Part shown: one piece after another, positions 32,712 through 43,440 of the stretch
How the letters are laid out: every line of letters starts with the position of its first letter
How positions within the stretch are numbered: position 1 is the first letter of the stretch
NCBI GenBank assembly: GCA_032622095.1
Contig: CP136063.1
Coordinates: 64,059,897 to 64,123,896 of the forward strand
Length of the DNA: 64,000 nt
Direction of reading: 5' to 3'
DNA from: Siphonodentalium dalli
Lineage: Eukaryota > Mollusca > Scaphopoda > Gadilida > Siphonodentaliidae
Program-made: the position numbers and the translations under genes
Notes under the pieces: model-generated
The model's input: only the letters and a program-made list of their open reading frames with translations
What the model was told of the DNA's origin: nothing
The model's database searches: none

Positions 32712-32994
32712 CTAAATATTCATAACATTGAATATTAGGTCTGACGGATAACATCGCTATCTCATTTCCAAGTCCTCGGGATTCCGTAATCTGATTGATT
32801 GCGTAAATTATTTTCCGTCCAATGAAACCGTTATGGGTTAATAAACAAGTGTTAGTGGGCCGGAGACTGTCCCATAATGTCACCTCTAAATAGTAACAGA
32901 GCGGAATTTCGTCGGTATTTCTCCGATCGAAAGCAATGCTTGCAAATACAACCGAGACTTCGAAATTATATATTCGTATAACATGGACCAACAT
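32712..32994 (-). CDS. unrecognised ORF, possible first exon
   Basis: Minus-strand ATG at 32994 opens a frame that stays open into the 155-bp array. A good donor (TATTTAG/GTATGG) at 32711 would end the exon after about 94 residues, before the repeat. The product mixes charged and hydrophobic residues normally, has four Cys, and starts with a short hydrophobic stretch that is not a clear signal peptide. No family recognised; chance remains possible. Confidence 0.3.
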
Positions 32995-33016
32995 GTTTGA
33001 AGACTATTATAGTGAG

Positions 33017-33120
33017 TACAGAAATGCCCTAAATAATCGACTCCTTAACCACAGCAGAATTATGAGTAATTTTTCAGGTTGATGGAAATATGGCTTGTTG
33101 CCATTCATCGGAAAGCTCTC
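33017..33120. mobile_element. half copy of fold-back MITE family F
   Basis: TACAGAAATGCCCTAAATAA, CTTAACCACAGCAGAATTAT and GGAAATATGGCTTGTTGCC match the left arm of 20616-20831. The right arm is missing. Confidence 0.7.
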
Positions 33121-33279
33121 ACTGAGTTCATAAATATAAATATTTTTAACCTCAGCCGATTCGAGATCGTTACTCCTTGATAAAATATGATTATGTGATA
33201 AATATAATCAAATTTGATCATCGATATTCTATACAAGATTTATTTACCTCATCCACTAAATTTGATACGGGCCTCGCTA

Positions 33280-34319
33280 AGGCCAAACTTTTTTATTTTA
33301 CTGCTTTACGGATCCGCCGACCCTGTTTTCTGTGGCCCGACAAGGAAATAAAAATCAAATATAATTTTTATTTTTATTTTCACAGCCGACCATAGCTGTT
33401 TCTGCTTATCAGTAACAAATAATCTAACCACATTTCACTGGTGATTAAAGATGCCTAGGACACCTCCAACTATAGACTTTCTCTGGCTTTAATTACTTTT
33501 AACTACATCCAAGATGAAAACTGAGAAGTCAGCTTGAGTTTATATATGCTTCTGCCACCAAGATACCTGTATGCTTTCTATGAATCTTGACATCTCTTTA
33601 AAACATTAAATGGCCTTCAGAATACATTTTGTATTCCTGGGAATTTATGGTGATCTTTATGACTGAAGACCAATAACAGTCCACAAGTTTCTCAGATAGG
33701 AATGACAAGCTAATGAGTATGTGGGTTTGCTCAAGTTAACTACACATTCACTTTTTATCACTACCACTAATCTCAGCATTCCCATGTGTGTATTAACCCT
33801 CTCTATACTAAATACTCATTGACCAGACAAGTAGATTCCTTAGGAAATGTTCAGATAATAAGTTCAACAAGTTCTAAACAAATTTATTATTATGTGAACA
33901 TTTCCCACCAACTAATAGGAATCCTTCTGCAAATATATTATCTGTCTGCTACTTATTTTTCCATGACATCCATCCAGATGAATAATGGACTTTTTCAATG
34001 TATATATTATAACTGAAAGGGGGAGTCCATTTATTAAATAATTAAAATGTTGAACAAAAACAAACTCTTTACTTCTTCAGTTTTTCAATATTATTCAATA
34101 ATCTGAGCTATGTTTCAAATAATAGTACTGGATTTGAATTTTGTGATATACATCTGAAAATTGTTCTCAATAAATGACTGACAGAGAATTACAAAGACAC
34201 CTTAGCGAATGTCCAAAAAAAAAAAAAATGCTTCAAGTATTTTTATTTTTTTTCCGACCGACCCTACCAAAACAAGGTTAAAAAAATCCGTAAAGCAGAA
34301 AAATAAAAAAGTTTGGCCT
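33280..34319. mobile_element. 1.04-kb element with AGGCCAAACTT terminal inverted repeats
   Basis: The left AGGCCAAACTTTTTTATTTT (then ACTGCTTTACGGAT) recurs inverted at the right with TCTGCTTTACGGAT, about 34 bp in all. CCGACCCT follows on both sides. No target duplication identified and no recognisable protein inside. Size and the first eight bases match the element at 5304-6331, so both may be one superfamily. Confidence 0.7.
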
Positions 34320-34352
34320 AAGGCTCAACTTGAATCGAATTTAGTGCACTCA

Positions 34353-34490
34353 CAAGCCTTGAAATAGTGTGTCTGTCATTTGCAGCATGAGATCCCCAGA
34401 GGGTGAATTTGGTGATGCTAGCCCACCATGCGGGGGTAGCATCACTAAATTCACAGTCTGCAAATGACAGACACCCTATTTCAAGGCTTG
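34353..34490. mobile_element. hAT-type MITE, 138 bp
   Basis: CAAGCCTTGAAATAGTGTGT at the left, inverted at the right (CCTATTTCAAGGCTTG), and a nearly complete fold-back through CATTTGCAG...CTGCAAATG. Flanking octamers TGCACTCA and TGCACTCG match at 7 of 8, as for a hAT duplication. The first seven bases, CAAGCCT, equal those of the hAT element at 11587. Confidence 0.8.
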
Positions 34491-34578
34491 TGCACTCGCT
34501 TAATAAAATTGGTATAGAATTGCGGCTCATTAGAGATCTATACTATATGTGTACTATCGTAATAATGAACCTTGTAAT

Positions 34579-34832
34579 CAAGCCTTGAAATAGTGTGTCT
34601 GTCATTTGCAGAATGAGGTTCCCAGAGGGTGAATGTAGTGATGCTACCCCACATAACGGGCTAGCATTACCAAATTCACCCTCTGGGAACCTCATTCTGC
34701 TGAGGTGTAAGCAGAATGAGGTCCCCAGAGGGTGAATTTGGTAATGCTAGCCCGCTATGCGGGGTAGCATCACTAAATTCACCCTCTGCGAACCTCATTC
34801 TGCAAATGACAGACACCCTATTTCAAGGCTTG
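34579..34832. mobile_element. hAT-type MITE, 254-bp variant
   Basis: Same ends as 34353-34490 (CAAGCCTTGAAATAG). The inner fold-back (GAATGAGGTTCCCAGAGGGT...GGTAGCATCACTAAATTCAC) is present twice in tandem. Flanking octamers agree at 5 of 8. Confidence 0.75.
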
Positions 34833-34874
34833 TGAGTAATTATTGATCTGGTTCTTATGGTGCAGTTGAAACTA

Positions 34875-35811
34875 TTAACCCTTTACCCAACAAAACGGCA
34901 AAAAAACACCCAAATAAAGCTTCAACAGCCTAAAATATCTTCGGTTTGTCTCAATAACACCATACAAATATGGATATCATTGGAACCGGTTCATTGACCA
35001 CATTGTGATGGTTTATACAGTTATGCCCTGTGCCAATACATTCTCTTACATTTTCTTACATTTTTTAACAATTTTTATATTTTTCTATATTCTTTGACAA
35101 TTTTAATATGTGTTAAAGGGGTACTGTACGCCATTTTCAATAAATTCCCGGTGATAACAACGATCTAGTATCGATACTATATAGAAATATAAGTAATTTG
35201 AGTCGAAGATGTATTCTGTAAACGCTCAGGTTAATAGGCTATCTTAAAATTTAATAATTTAAAAGTTAATAATTTAATATAAATTGATTTTATGGCTCCA
35301 GCCATAAAATGGCGTCTCTTAAAATTGGAATTTCCGTGTACAAAACGTAATCAAATTATAATTGAGGGATACTGGATTAATAAAACAATTGCACACACGA
35401 TCGTTTGAAACATTATGCTTATACGGGGAGAAAACCCAAGCCACTCATTGACTAGTGGCCATACACTAACTTAAATGAGTATATGGGACTACTAAGCATA
35501 TACTATAATGTTTATTTGATTCATTTGGTTGAAAACTGTACAAAAATTACTCGACAACGACAATTTGTATTTTTGCATTCCGGTAAATTTGCCATCCGTA
35601 ACAATACTTCGTACTCAACATACTTTCAAAAAATGGAAAAGTTGTTACCTTATTCTCCGACTCGGGGATTATAGAAACCAACAACAACATCTTGGGTACA
35701 GTACCCCTTTAAGCCAATGCATTCTCTTATATATGCGAGGCGACCTATGGTCGACTCGCATATATAAGAGAATGCATTGGCACAGGGCCGTTCTGTTGGG
35801 TAAAGGGTTAA
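34875..35811. mobile_element. TTAA MITE, family A', split by a nested element
   Basis: Ends TTAACCCTTTACCCAACA and GTTGGGTAAAGGGTTAA. The left arm matches the right arm of 17005-17403 in reverse. The hairpin core is at 35714-35780. Family B (35113-35712) is inserted at AATATG-TTAA-GCCAATG. The sister copy near 17098-17116 shows the uninterrupted site (GGCTTAACATATT, the complement). Confidence 0.9.
35113..35712. mobile_element. TTAA MITE, family B, nested
   Basis: 600 bp with ends TTAAAGGGGTACTGTACGC and GGGTACAGTACCCCTTTAA, bounded by TTAA inside family A'. Interior AT-rich with no gene. A related end (TTAAAGGGGGACTGTACAC) starts the fold-back at 49548. Confidence 0.9.
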
Positions 35812-36189
35812 AGACATAGTGTATTATGGACTTGTTTGGGTGTGTGAGGCTGATAAATTAACTCAGGCCCTATGACAACCTGGTGAATGTATTATTCTAA
35901 CATCGTGGATAATTTCAAAGAAATCAACCATACCACTCCACAGAAAACATCTGAACTACACTCAATTGTAAATAGTTACATCTCGATTCGGGACACAACT
36001 ATCGACGATAAACACACAAATGATTTCGCCATCGAGTGTCATTGCATTTAATTAATATATCAGAATGACAGTGTGTGTCGCCAATTTGGATTAATATTCA
36101 TCAAAATAACTACTTTGAACAAGATTATTCTCCATTTCTATTCGATTACCCTACATGAGTGATTCACATCACTTTAAGTTGCAAATGCA
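35812..36189. other. no gene seen
   Basis: AT-rich, resembling 23800-24130 in places (both carry CTTGTT(C/T)GGGTGTGTGA and CCACTCCA(T/C)AGAAAACAT), so a diverged dispersed repeat is likely. Confidence 0.4.
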
Positions 36190-36269
36190 CCCCCCCCCCC
36201 CCCCCCCCCCAAAGAAGTCCTTACTAAAGAAAGTGCTTTGGTGTAACACAGTTATTCTGTTTCTTTCAG

Positions 36270-36574
36270 GAAGTCGTTTACATGCTATTGTGTTTCTGGA
36301 TTTGGAAATGTTGGGCATATACATGTACATGTATAAGCTGCTACAAGGGAATCCTATCCATGTCTGCTCGTCTGGTGAAACTATATCTAAGACTTGGGAG
36401 GTTATAGGAACTTACTTCTATGAGTATTCCAGCATGATTTATTGTGTTGCACAGATTGTGAATATTACTACACGTCATCAATGCGAATTCATGAGAGAAC
36501 ACAATGTAATGCACGACTTGAATTCATCAGTTTACAAATCTTATAATTGGATGGCAATTCTTACTTATCCCTAG
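36270..36574 (+). CDS. possible 3'-terminal exon, unrecognised
   Basis: A strong acceptor (TTATTCTGTTTCTTTCAG) is followed by about 100 open codons to a TAG at 36572-36574. An AATAAA lies about 320 nt further on (near 36892). The product is Tyr- and Met-rich, with three Cys and one hydrophobic start (RLHAIVFLDLEMLG). It is preceded by a 21-nt C run at 36190-36210 that an ATG-started ORF would have to cross, which is why I place the start at the acceptor. No family recognised. Confidence 0.3.
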
Positions 36575-37292
36575 TGCAATCAATCGATCAGATTGATATA
36601 TATCGGCGCTGAACAGATGTGTGTTGTTGCTGATCATTAGAATGCATGTATACAATGTATATGGAAATAGTCAACGATTATGCTTGAAACATCACAAGTA
36701 TAACACACATGATAAATTTAAGATATTCAAGGAGGTTTCTCTCGCGATATGATTTCTTCTGAGGAATTTTCAATCATATGTTTTAACAAAACAGTTGTGT
36801 CATTCAGGAGTACATATCTAGGAGTATGAGAACACTGAATTCATTGTGTAATTCATCATGAAAATGTTATCTTTCATAATTTTTGTTAGAATAAATAAAT
36901 TTTCAAACATGAATTAATCTTTACGGATCCATGAAACTGTGGTATGTGACTTTTAATTCATCCCAGATAGAAAATTGTGACCATGAAGCAGCATATCTCT
37001 GGATAAATACAAATAAACCTATTAATTGCTCATTTTGTCACATTCCAGGAATCATAATAGGTCATCAGATAAATGAATTGCTTTATTGAATTTATATACT
37101 GGTACTCTGAAAAAGACTTGCCAATTAATACCAAAATAAAGTTTCATAAAGATTTTTTTCCATATCACGGCAGCAACATGATATTCTTTCTGGTGTGATA
37201 ATTTCTATCACTATTGCCCATAGAATAGTACGTAAACGAGCAATTACTTGAACAGAACACCAAAATAAGCTAAATTTTTATGTATACTTTAT
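36575..37292. other. no gene seen
   Basis: AT-rich, single-copy-looking; possible 3' untranslated region of the preceding exon in its first third. Confidence 0.35.
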
Positions 37293-37461
37293 TACGTAAA
37301 TAGAGGATTTAAGAGTCCCCAGTTTATAGTGGAATTTATAAAACAGTCCAGTAAATTAGGTCTCGAACAAGCCTAATTAGGCGAGGTCCAGATATAATTT
37401 ACTGGATGAGTTATATAAATTCCGCTATAAACTGGGGACGAGTTGTCTATTCTATTTATTA
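37293..37461. mobile_element. fold-back MITE with GTCCCCAGTTTATAG arms
   Basis: GTCCCCAGTTTATAGTGGAA at 37315 and its complement ending at 37439 form 25-bp near-perfect arms. The inner arms (CAGTAAATTAG...GTAAATTATA types) and outer arms (TAAATAGA) pair less well. Flanks ATTAC/TTATT suggest a short AT-rich duplication but I cannot fix it. Confidence 0.65.
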
Positions 37462-37962
37462 CATGATCCAAAACCTCGATAAAACATACTTAGATCAACA
37501 AATGGGAAATGAAAACTAACATCGGCTTCTATAAGTCCCGCGATGGCGTTTCAAGTAACTATGCATTGTCTGCCCGGGTAAAGAAATAGTCTCAGATAAA
37601 TCAGGATAAATCAAGACTCTTTAATGCATTTAATGGCGCATATTTAATTAAATGACTTTTCAAACTCTTCATTAATTAGTTTTTTTGGAAAAATAATGGA
37701 AACCATAGTATTTTGAGACATGGAGTACGGAATGTAAACATATGACAAACCGGGAGTAATCAAAGGTCACCTGGCACAGTGGCACTATTTACTGTTATGA
37801 AAATAAAGTTTAATATCACAATTTACAGAATGGGTTTATTGAATGGAATAAGGGTAGGATCATGTAATGAAGGCATTTATGAAACGGTAACCTGTATTGA
37901 TCAAACGGAGTTCACGTTTATGGTACCGGTATGTGTAATACTTTCAAGTTTCAATAACTTTA
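37462..37962. other. no gene seen
   Basis: No structure recognised. Confidence 0.35.
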
Positions 37963-38016
37963 TTAACCCTTTACCCAACAGAACGGCCCTGTGCCAATGC
38001 ATTCTCTTATATAGGC
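37963..38016. mobile_element. family A' MITE, 54-bp 5' fragment
   Basis: TTAACCCTTTACCCAACAGA then the first 20 bases of the hairpin stem. The element stops at TTATATAGGCC, inside the hairpin, where the match to family A ends. Confidence 0.75.
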
Positions 38017-38078
38017 CTCATCTTCTCTGGAAAGTTTCTTTCTATAGAAACTTCTTCACATAGATTCTATTTCTTTTT

Positions 38079-38900
38079 TAGCTCACCTGAGACGAAGTCT
38101 CCGGTGGAGCTATAGTCATCACTCCTCATCCGTCCGTCCGTCAACTTTTAAAAAAAACATCTGCTCCTCTGAAACCATCATACCGAATTGGTTCATATTT
38201 GGTGTGGATGTTCCCTAGGTGACTCTCATTCAGATTTGTTCAAATGAGGTCACTGGGTCAAATAGTTGCGAAACCAGGGCCATAACTCTATTCCTCCATA
38301 GTAATTCTTACAACAACTTCTTGTCCATAACCATTGTGCCGATTTAGCTAATATTTGGTATGGAGGGTCCTTGGGTGACTGGTGTTCAGATTTGTTCAAA
38401 TGAGGTCACCCGGTCAATTAGTTGAGAAACCAGGGCCATAACTCATAGTAATTCTTACAATGACTTCTTCTAAAAAAAATATTGGGCCGATTTAGCTTAT
38501 ATTTGGTACTGAGGGACCTTGGGTGACTGGGAATCAGATATGTTCAAATTGGGTCACTGGGTCAAATAGGGGCAGAGCCAGGGACATAACTCTAAAAACA
38601 AAAAAAATACATTTTTGCATTTTGATCATATTTGGTGTGGATGTTCCCTAGGTGACTGTCATTCAGATTTGTTCAAATGAGGTCACTGTGTCAAATAGTT
38701 GCGAAACCAGGGCCATAACTATATTCCTCCTTGGTAATTCTTATAACGACTTCTTGTCTAGAACCATTATGCCGATTTAGTTTATATTTGGTATGGGGGG
38801 TCATTGAATGACTGGGGTTCAGATTTGTTCAAATGGGGTCACTGGGTCAAATAGGGGTGGAGCCAGGGCCATAATTCCAAAAAAAATAATAAAAAATTCA
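38079..38900 (+). mobile_element. interspersed repeat with AGCTCACCTGAGACGAAG head and tandem core
   Basis: The head AGCTCACCTGAGACGAAGTC...GGTGGAGCT is an imperfect hairpin, followed by CCGTCCGTCCGTC and about five core units of 115-190 bp. Each core carries GGTTCATATTTGGT, GTGACT, CAGATTTGTTCAAATGAGGT, AAACCAGGGCCATAACTCT. Same general layout as 9836, with a different core. Further core units lie at 40860-41040. Confidence 0.75.
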
Positions 38901-39205
38901 GGAACTCCTTGATCAATTTAACAAACAAAACAAAATTATCACCCTCCCCCCCACATCACCCAGAACCCCACCCTGCCCCCAACCAACAGCATTCCACCCT
39001 ATCTCATCTCCTAACTCACGGGATCTCTCCCACCAGCAGATTAAGTCAATTGTATTAGCTACAGACAGAGAGAGAGTTAATATAAATACACACAGTCATC
39101 AATTGAGATGTTTATCTGGCTGACAGGTGTGAACTAATGCTTAGCTAGCACTCATGCCAATGTGTGTTATTAAAATAAAATAAAAACAAATTATTGTTCT
39201 CTAAC

Positions 39206-39640
39206 CTGAATTTAGTGTGTCTGGCATTTGCAGAATGAGGTTCCCAGAGGGTGAATTTAGTTATGCGACCCTGCACAGCAGTCTAGCATCACCAAATACA
39301 CTAGCCAGGGTCCTCATTCTGCTTAGGCCTCATCTTCTGGGAAGTATATAGGCACTTAAATTGACATTTTTACTTACTTTTTCCCTTCTGTTTAGTTTCT
39401 ATATCCCCTAATTTGTGAATATAAAATGCATAATTGAGGTGCCCAATGGGTGCACATCACCAACTTTAACTGGAGAACTTCAATCTAATGCTATGTCTCC
39501 CATAGCAGTTGAGGCCTACACAGAATGATGTCCCCAGAGGGTGAATTTGGTGATGCTAGCCCGCATTGCAGGATTGTGTCATTAAATTCACCCTTTGGGG
39601 ACCTCATTCTGCAAATGTCAGACACTATGTTCAGGCTTGG
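39206..39640. mobile_element. expanded or decayed hAT-type MITE copy
   Basis: GTGTGTCTGGCATTTGCAGA at the left and CATTCTGCAAATGTCAGACA at the right correspond to the inner arms of 34353. About 350 bp is added between (CCCAATGGGTGCACATCACC and similar). Terminal CAAGCCTTGAAATAG is degraded. Confidence 0.6.
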
Positions 39641-39650
39641 CTTTTCGAAT

Positions 39651-40630
39651 ATTATGCTCTTAACCACCAGTATCCAGTTGAACTCATTATACCCTGATTT
39701 TGCAAAGAAAACTTGGGGGGTATATTGGATTGAATTTGTCAGTCTCTATGTCAGACTGTTTTCCCATCCATCCATCTGTCATTATGTCTCTATCCGTCCA
39801 TCAATTGTTTTCTTCTCCAGATACATATTAAAGACCAAATGGGTTTATATATTTAGGTGTGGATGTAAATCCTTGTTTTGATCACAGTTGTAGGAGTAAC
39901 ACAATACATTGGTATTGCTGGGCAAAATGTTTGTGCCATCATTAATTATTTCCATGTCAACAGGTCTCCCAGACATTCTGGTAGCTGATAGTGGCTTTAT
40001 GAATGGAATTTTATCCCATGTTTATCTTAGATACAAATTACCTGTTTGACAGATAAAGTTTATTTTTACTATTAATATTAACCATTTCATGACCAGAGTT
40101 GTGCTGGTGAGAGCAATGAAGACCCTGTGCTTGTGCATTCTCTTATATTATGCTCTTAACCACCAGTATCCAGTTGAACTCATTATACCCTGATTTTGCA
40201 AAGAAAACTTGGGGGGGTATATTGGATTGAATTTTGTCAGTCTCTATGTCAGACTGTTTTCCCATCCATCCATCTGTCATTATGTCTCTATCCGTCCATC
40301 AATTGTTTTCTTCTCCAGATACATATTAAAGACCAAATGGGTTTATATATTTAGGTGTGGATGTAAATCCTTGTTTTGATCACAGCTGTAGGAGTAACAC
40401 AATACATTGGTATTGCTGGGCAAAATGTTTGTGCCATCATTAATTATCTCCATGTCAACAGGTCTCCCAGACATTCTGGTAGCTGATAGTGGCTTTATGA
40501 ATGGAATTTTATCTCAGATACAAATTACCTGTTTGACAGATAAAGTTTATTTTTACTATTAATATTAACCATTTCATGACCAGAGTTGTGCTGGTGAGAG
40601 CAATGAAGACCCTGTGCTTGTGCATTCTCT
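39651..40630. repeat. ~496-bp tandem duplication
   Basis: The segment beginning ATTATGCTCTTAACCACC recurs at 40147 and the two copies are nearly identical. The main difference is an 11-13-bp deletion in the second (TTATCCCATGTTTATCTTAG versus TTATCTCAG). The junction falls within GCATTCTCTTATA, the hairpin of a family A-like element. Confidence 0.9.
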
Positions 40631-40699
40631 TATATATGCTCCCATGGGAAGCCTCCCATATAAAAGAAGAGAATGCACTGGCTTTCAAGGTCATGGTAA
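40565..40699. mobile_element. TTAA MITE, family A'' (CCATTTCATGACC ends)
   Basis: TTAACCATTTCATGACCAGA at the left, with an imperfect inverted GGTCATGGTAA at the right. It holds a diverged version of the family A hairpin (GTGCATTCTCTTATATATGC...AGAGAATGCACTGG). A left part of the same element is at 40079-40146 in the first copy of the duplication. Confidence 0.7.
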
Positions 40700-40859
40700 T
40701 TTTGTTGAGCCAATAGGCATTCAAATAAATCATGTATGTCATATTCTTGCAGGGATGTCGCCACTGTGTTGGGGGGGGGGGGGGTGATTTACAGATTTGT
40801 TCAATGAAATGTAATTTTTGAGCTCACATCTTCTCTAGACTGAATGGGTTCATATTTGG

Positions 40860-41950
40860 TGTGGATGTTCCCTAGGTGACTTACATTCAGATTTGTTTAA
40901 ATGAGGTCACTCTATCAAATGGTTATGAAGGCAGGGCCATAACTCTTGCCCTCCATAGTAATTCTTAAAAACTACTTCTTCTGCTGTACCATCAGGTTGA
41001 ATGGGTTCATATTTGGTATGAACAGTCCTTGGGTGACCCTGAGTTCAGATTTTTATGTTTACCCATACCATAGTATGGTAAACATAGTGTCGTTGTCCGG
41101 ATTGACCATTCGTCGTTAGTCCGTCTGTCGACACTTTACGCATGGTGCGATAACTGAAATATTTTCTATCTGACTGTAACCAAATTTGGTATGTGAGTTG
41201 CTCAGTCCAAAATACATATCGAGTTTGAATATGGGTTTGATCCGATATTTTTTTATGGAGTTATGGCCCTTTGACATAGAATTCATGAATGCTTCGTTAA
41301 ATCAACAATTTTTCAACTGATAGGAACCAAATTATGTGAGTTTCTCAACTCAAAATACAGATCGAGTTCGAATATGGGTTAGATCTGATTTGTTATACCA
41401 GAGTTATGGCCCTTTTTCAACTAAGAATTGAACAGATTTGAGTTTTTGATAACCCAGGTAGATTACAATTAACTACCAGTAATGCAAGCTTAACTGCATA
41501 GATAGTGTTCTGAGAGACTGCAGAACTGATGTCTTATTGAAATATTAGTTATTTTTAGCCACTGTATATAGGACATAGCTCTTTGATAGTGGTGAAGCTG
41601 TACCCATTCATGATTCAATGGACTGTCCCATTCAGTTCTAAAGTTTTAATTGGAATACTCTATTATTCATTTGTAGGGATATTATTCATTTGTAGGGATG
41701 TTCTCATTTTAAATTTCAATTAATCATTCTTCTGTTATCTCCAGGTTTCTCCTCATTCACTTGCATGGATTTCTGTAGTTAAAGATTAACACATCTCAAC
41801 ATTCCTGATACTTTCATCTGATACCATGTCTCATTTTATATTGGTTTATTTTGACACACTCTTTGCCCCTATTGATTAATTTATTTGGATTTTTATGTGT
41901 ACCTATACCATAGTATGGTACACATATTGTGATGTCCGGATTGACCACTT
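40860..41950 (+). mobile_element. second 9836-type interspersed repeat, with 38079-type core upstream
   Basis: From 41056 the palindromic head (TTTACCCATACCATAGTATG), GTCCGGATTGACCATTCGTC and two to three core units repeat the 9836 element. The following 450 bp also matches its tail (ATTGAACAGATTTGA; CACTTG(T/C)ATGGATTT). A third head (GTACCTATACCATAGTATGG) at about 41900 starts another, truncated copy. The 38079-type core units at 40860-41040 abut the head. Confidence 0.7.
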
Positions 41951-42659
41951 GTTTTCATTTAGATATTGATGATTATGATACAAGTTGATTAAAAAGGTTC
42001 CCAATGTGTCCCTTTTTTTAAATAATTAAAAATAATTATTTTTTTTAAGTTTGAAAATTTGAAAAACTAACACCATTATAACTCTGCCAATGGGTACCCC
42101 GAATCACCACACCAAAGGTAGATATTCACTGATCGACATGAAGCCTCTCTAGCCACATATCCTGTTTAGATCCACTTCTTTTAAAGTGATTATGAAAAGT
42201 TCTGACTGTTATGGTCTCAAGAGTCCCAGTCTTTGCAGTCTGGTGAGCGACCCCACAGTCTTTGACTGTCTTGTTAGTTTAGTTTCTCTATATCCCCAAA
42301 TTGGCAGACGACACATTGCATAATCAAGTTCCCAAAACCTTTGTCCATTTTGGCATATGACAGAGTGAGCACTGGCTATATATAACTATTATAGCTATAA
42401 TGTATGTAAATGGCATTTCCAAATCCTGGTCATCATTGGGATCGAAATATTTGTGTTCAATGTGAGTATAGAATCGCCTTAGATCATAGAACGAGGTTAT
42501 ATCACAATGTAAGTTGGATCATGTCATGAATCTCTACTCAGATTACGCCCGTAGATATCATACTCCATCAATTCAAAATCTGTAAACGTTCTGAGAGGGA
42601 AATTTATAATGTTGGACAAAGCAGAAAAGGTGAAATATGATTTAATTAATGCCCTTTCA
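41951..42659. other. diverged repeat, no gene
   Basis: GAAAAACTAACACCATTATA, CTCTGCCAATGGGTACCCCG and TCACCACACCAAA here resemble 56935-57005, so this is another old interspersed repeat. A CAGTCTTTG word repeats near 42220-42270. Confidence 0.4.
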
Positions 42660-43240
42660 TTAAAGATGGTCTATCTATTTATAAACATGTGTTATATACA
42701 TGTAGTTAGCGGGGTATAAAATATTAGATATGAATCGAAGACCCCTGTTCGGAAATGCTTCTATCAATTAATATTCATTATATTTCGAATATTTTCAGGT
42801 TTAAAAACATGTAGTTGTTTAGCTAATGAACAATACATGTAGTTGTTACTGTTAAGATAGACCAGAAAATTTATTGTGTAATTTTGTCACAAATAAACAT
42901 TAATTAGACTCATTATAGCTTATAACTATGTATTAACCCTTTGAGTGCCAGGGGCCGATCTCATCGGCCCTAAACCTACAAATTAAGTCTGTTAAAGAAT
43001 ATAAGAATAAATTATTAAAATTGTAAAAAATTGTAAAAAAACAAAAGGGTATATGGGTTGATACAAAAATCGACCTGGCACTCAAAGGGTTAAAACAATA
43101 CAACAAGAATTCTCGGAAGTTTGACGTTCGGGGAGTAGCTTTTGGAACACATTAATGATCTATATCGCTATATGATATCGCCTGAATTGTCTGTTCTAAA
43201 AATAGAACAAGAAAGTGTCCCATTTAATCATCTAATTTCA
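42660..43240. mobile_element. TTAA MITE, family D (copy D3), split by a family A insertion
   Basis: Begins TTAAAGATGGTCTATCTATT and follows 48577-49104 in order (GGGGTATAAAATATTAGAT, CGAAGACCCCTGTTCGGAA, GACCAGAAAATTTATTG). The host sequence resumes after 43093 with AACAATACAACAAG. The right terminus is not intact. Confidence 0.75.
42933..43093. mobile_element. TTAA MITE, family A lacking the hairpin (copy A4)
   Basis: TTAACCCTTTGAGTGCCAGG and CCTGGCACTCAAAGGGTTAA with TTAA at both ends. The hairpin core is cleanly absent: the spacer goes straight from TTGTAAAAAAACAA to AAGGGTATATGGGTTG. Inserted in the family D copy. Confidence 0.85.
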
Positions 43241-43440
43241 TAATAAATTGTTATTAATTTCTATATTCACCATACTGGGGATGGCAGGAAGACAGTCTTG
43301 CCAGACTATGCTATCTCCCACAATATACGACATAATTATCCATAATTTTCACCATTATTATGTAATAGATATGTGTATTGCAAATAAAATATCCTATCCT
43401 AATAAAATATTAAAAATAAAATCAATATTAATTGATCACA

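Noticed and set aside
39525-39881. 118-codon plus-strand ORF
   Set aside because: Begins inside the hAT-type MITE arm (CCCAGAGGGTGAATTTGGTG) and continues into the 496-bp duplicated segment; its second copy does not keep the frame.
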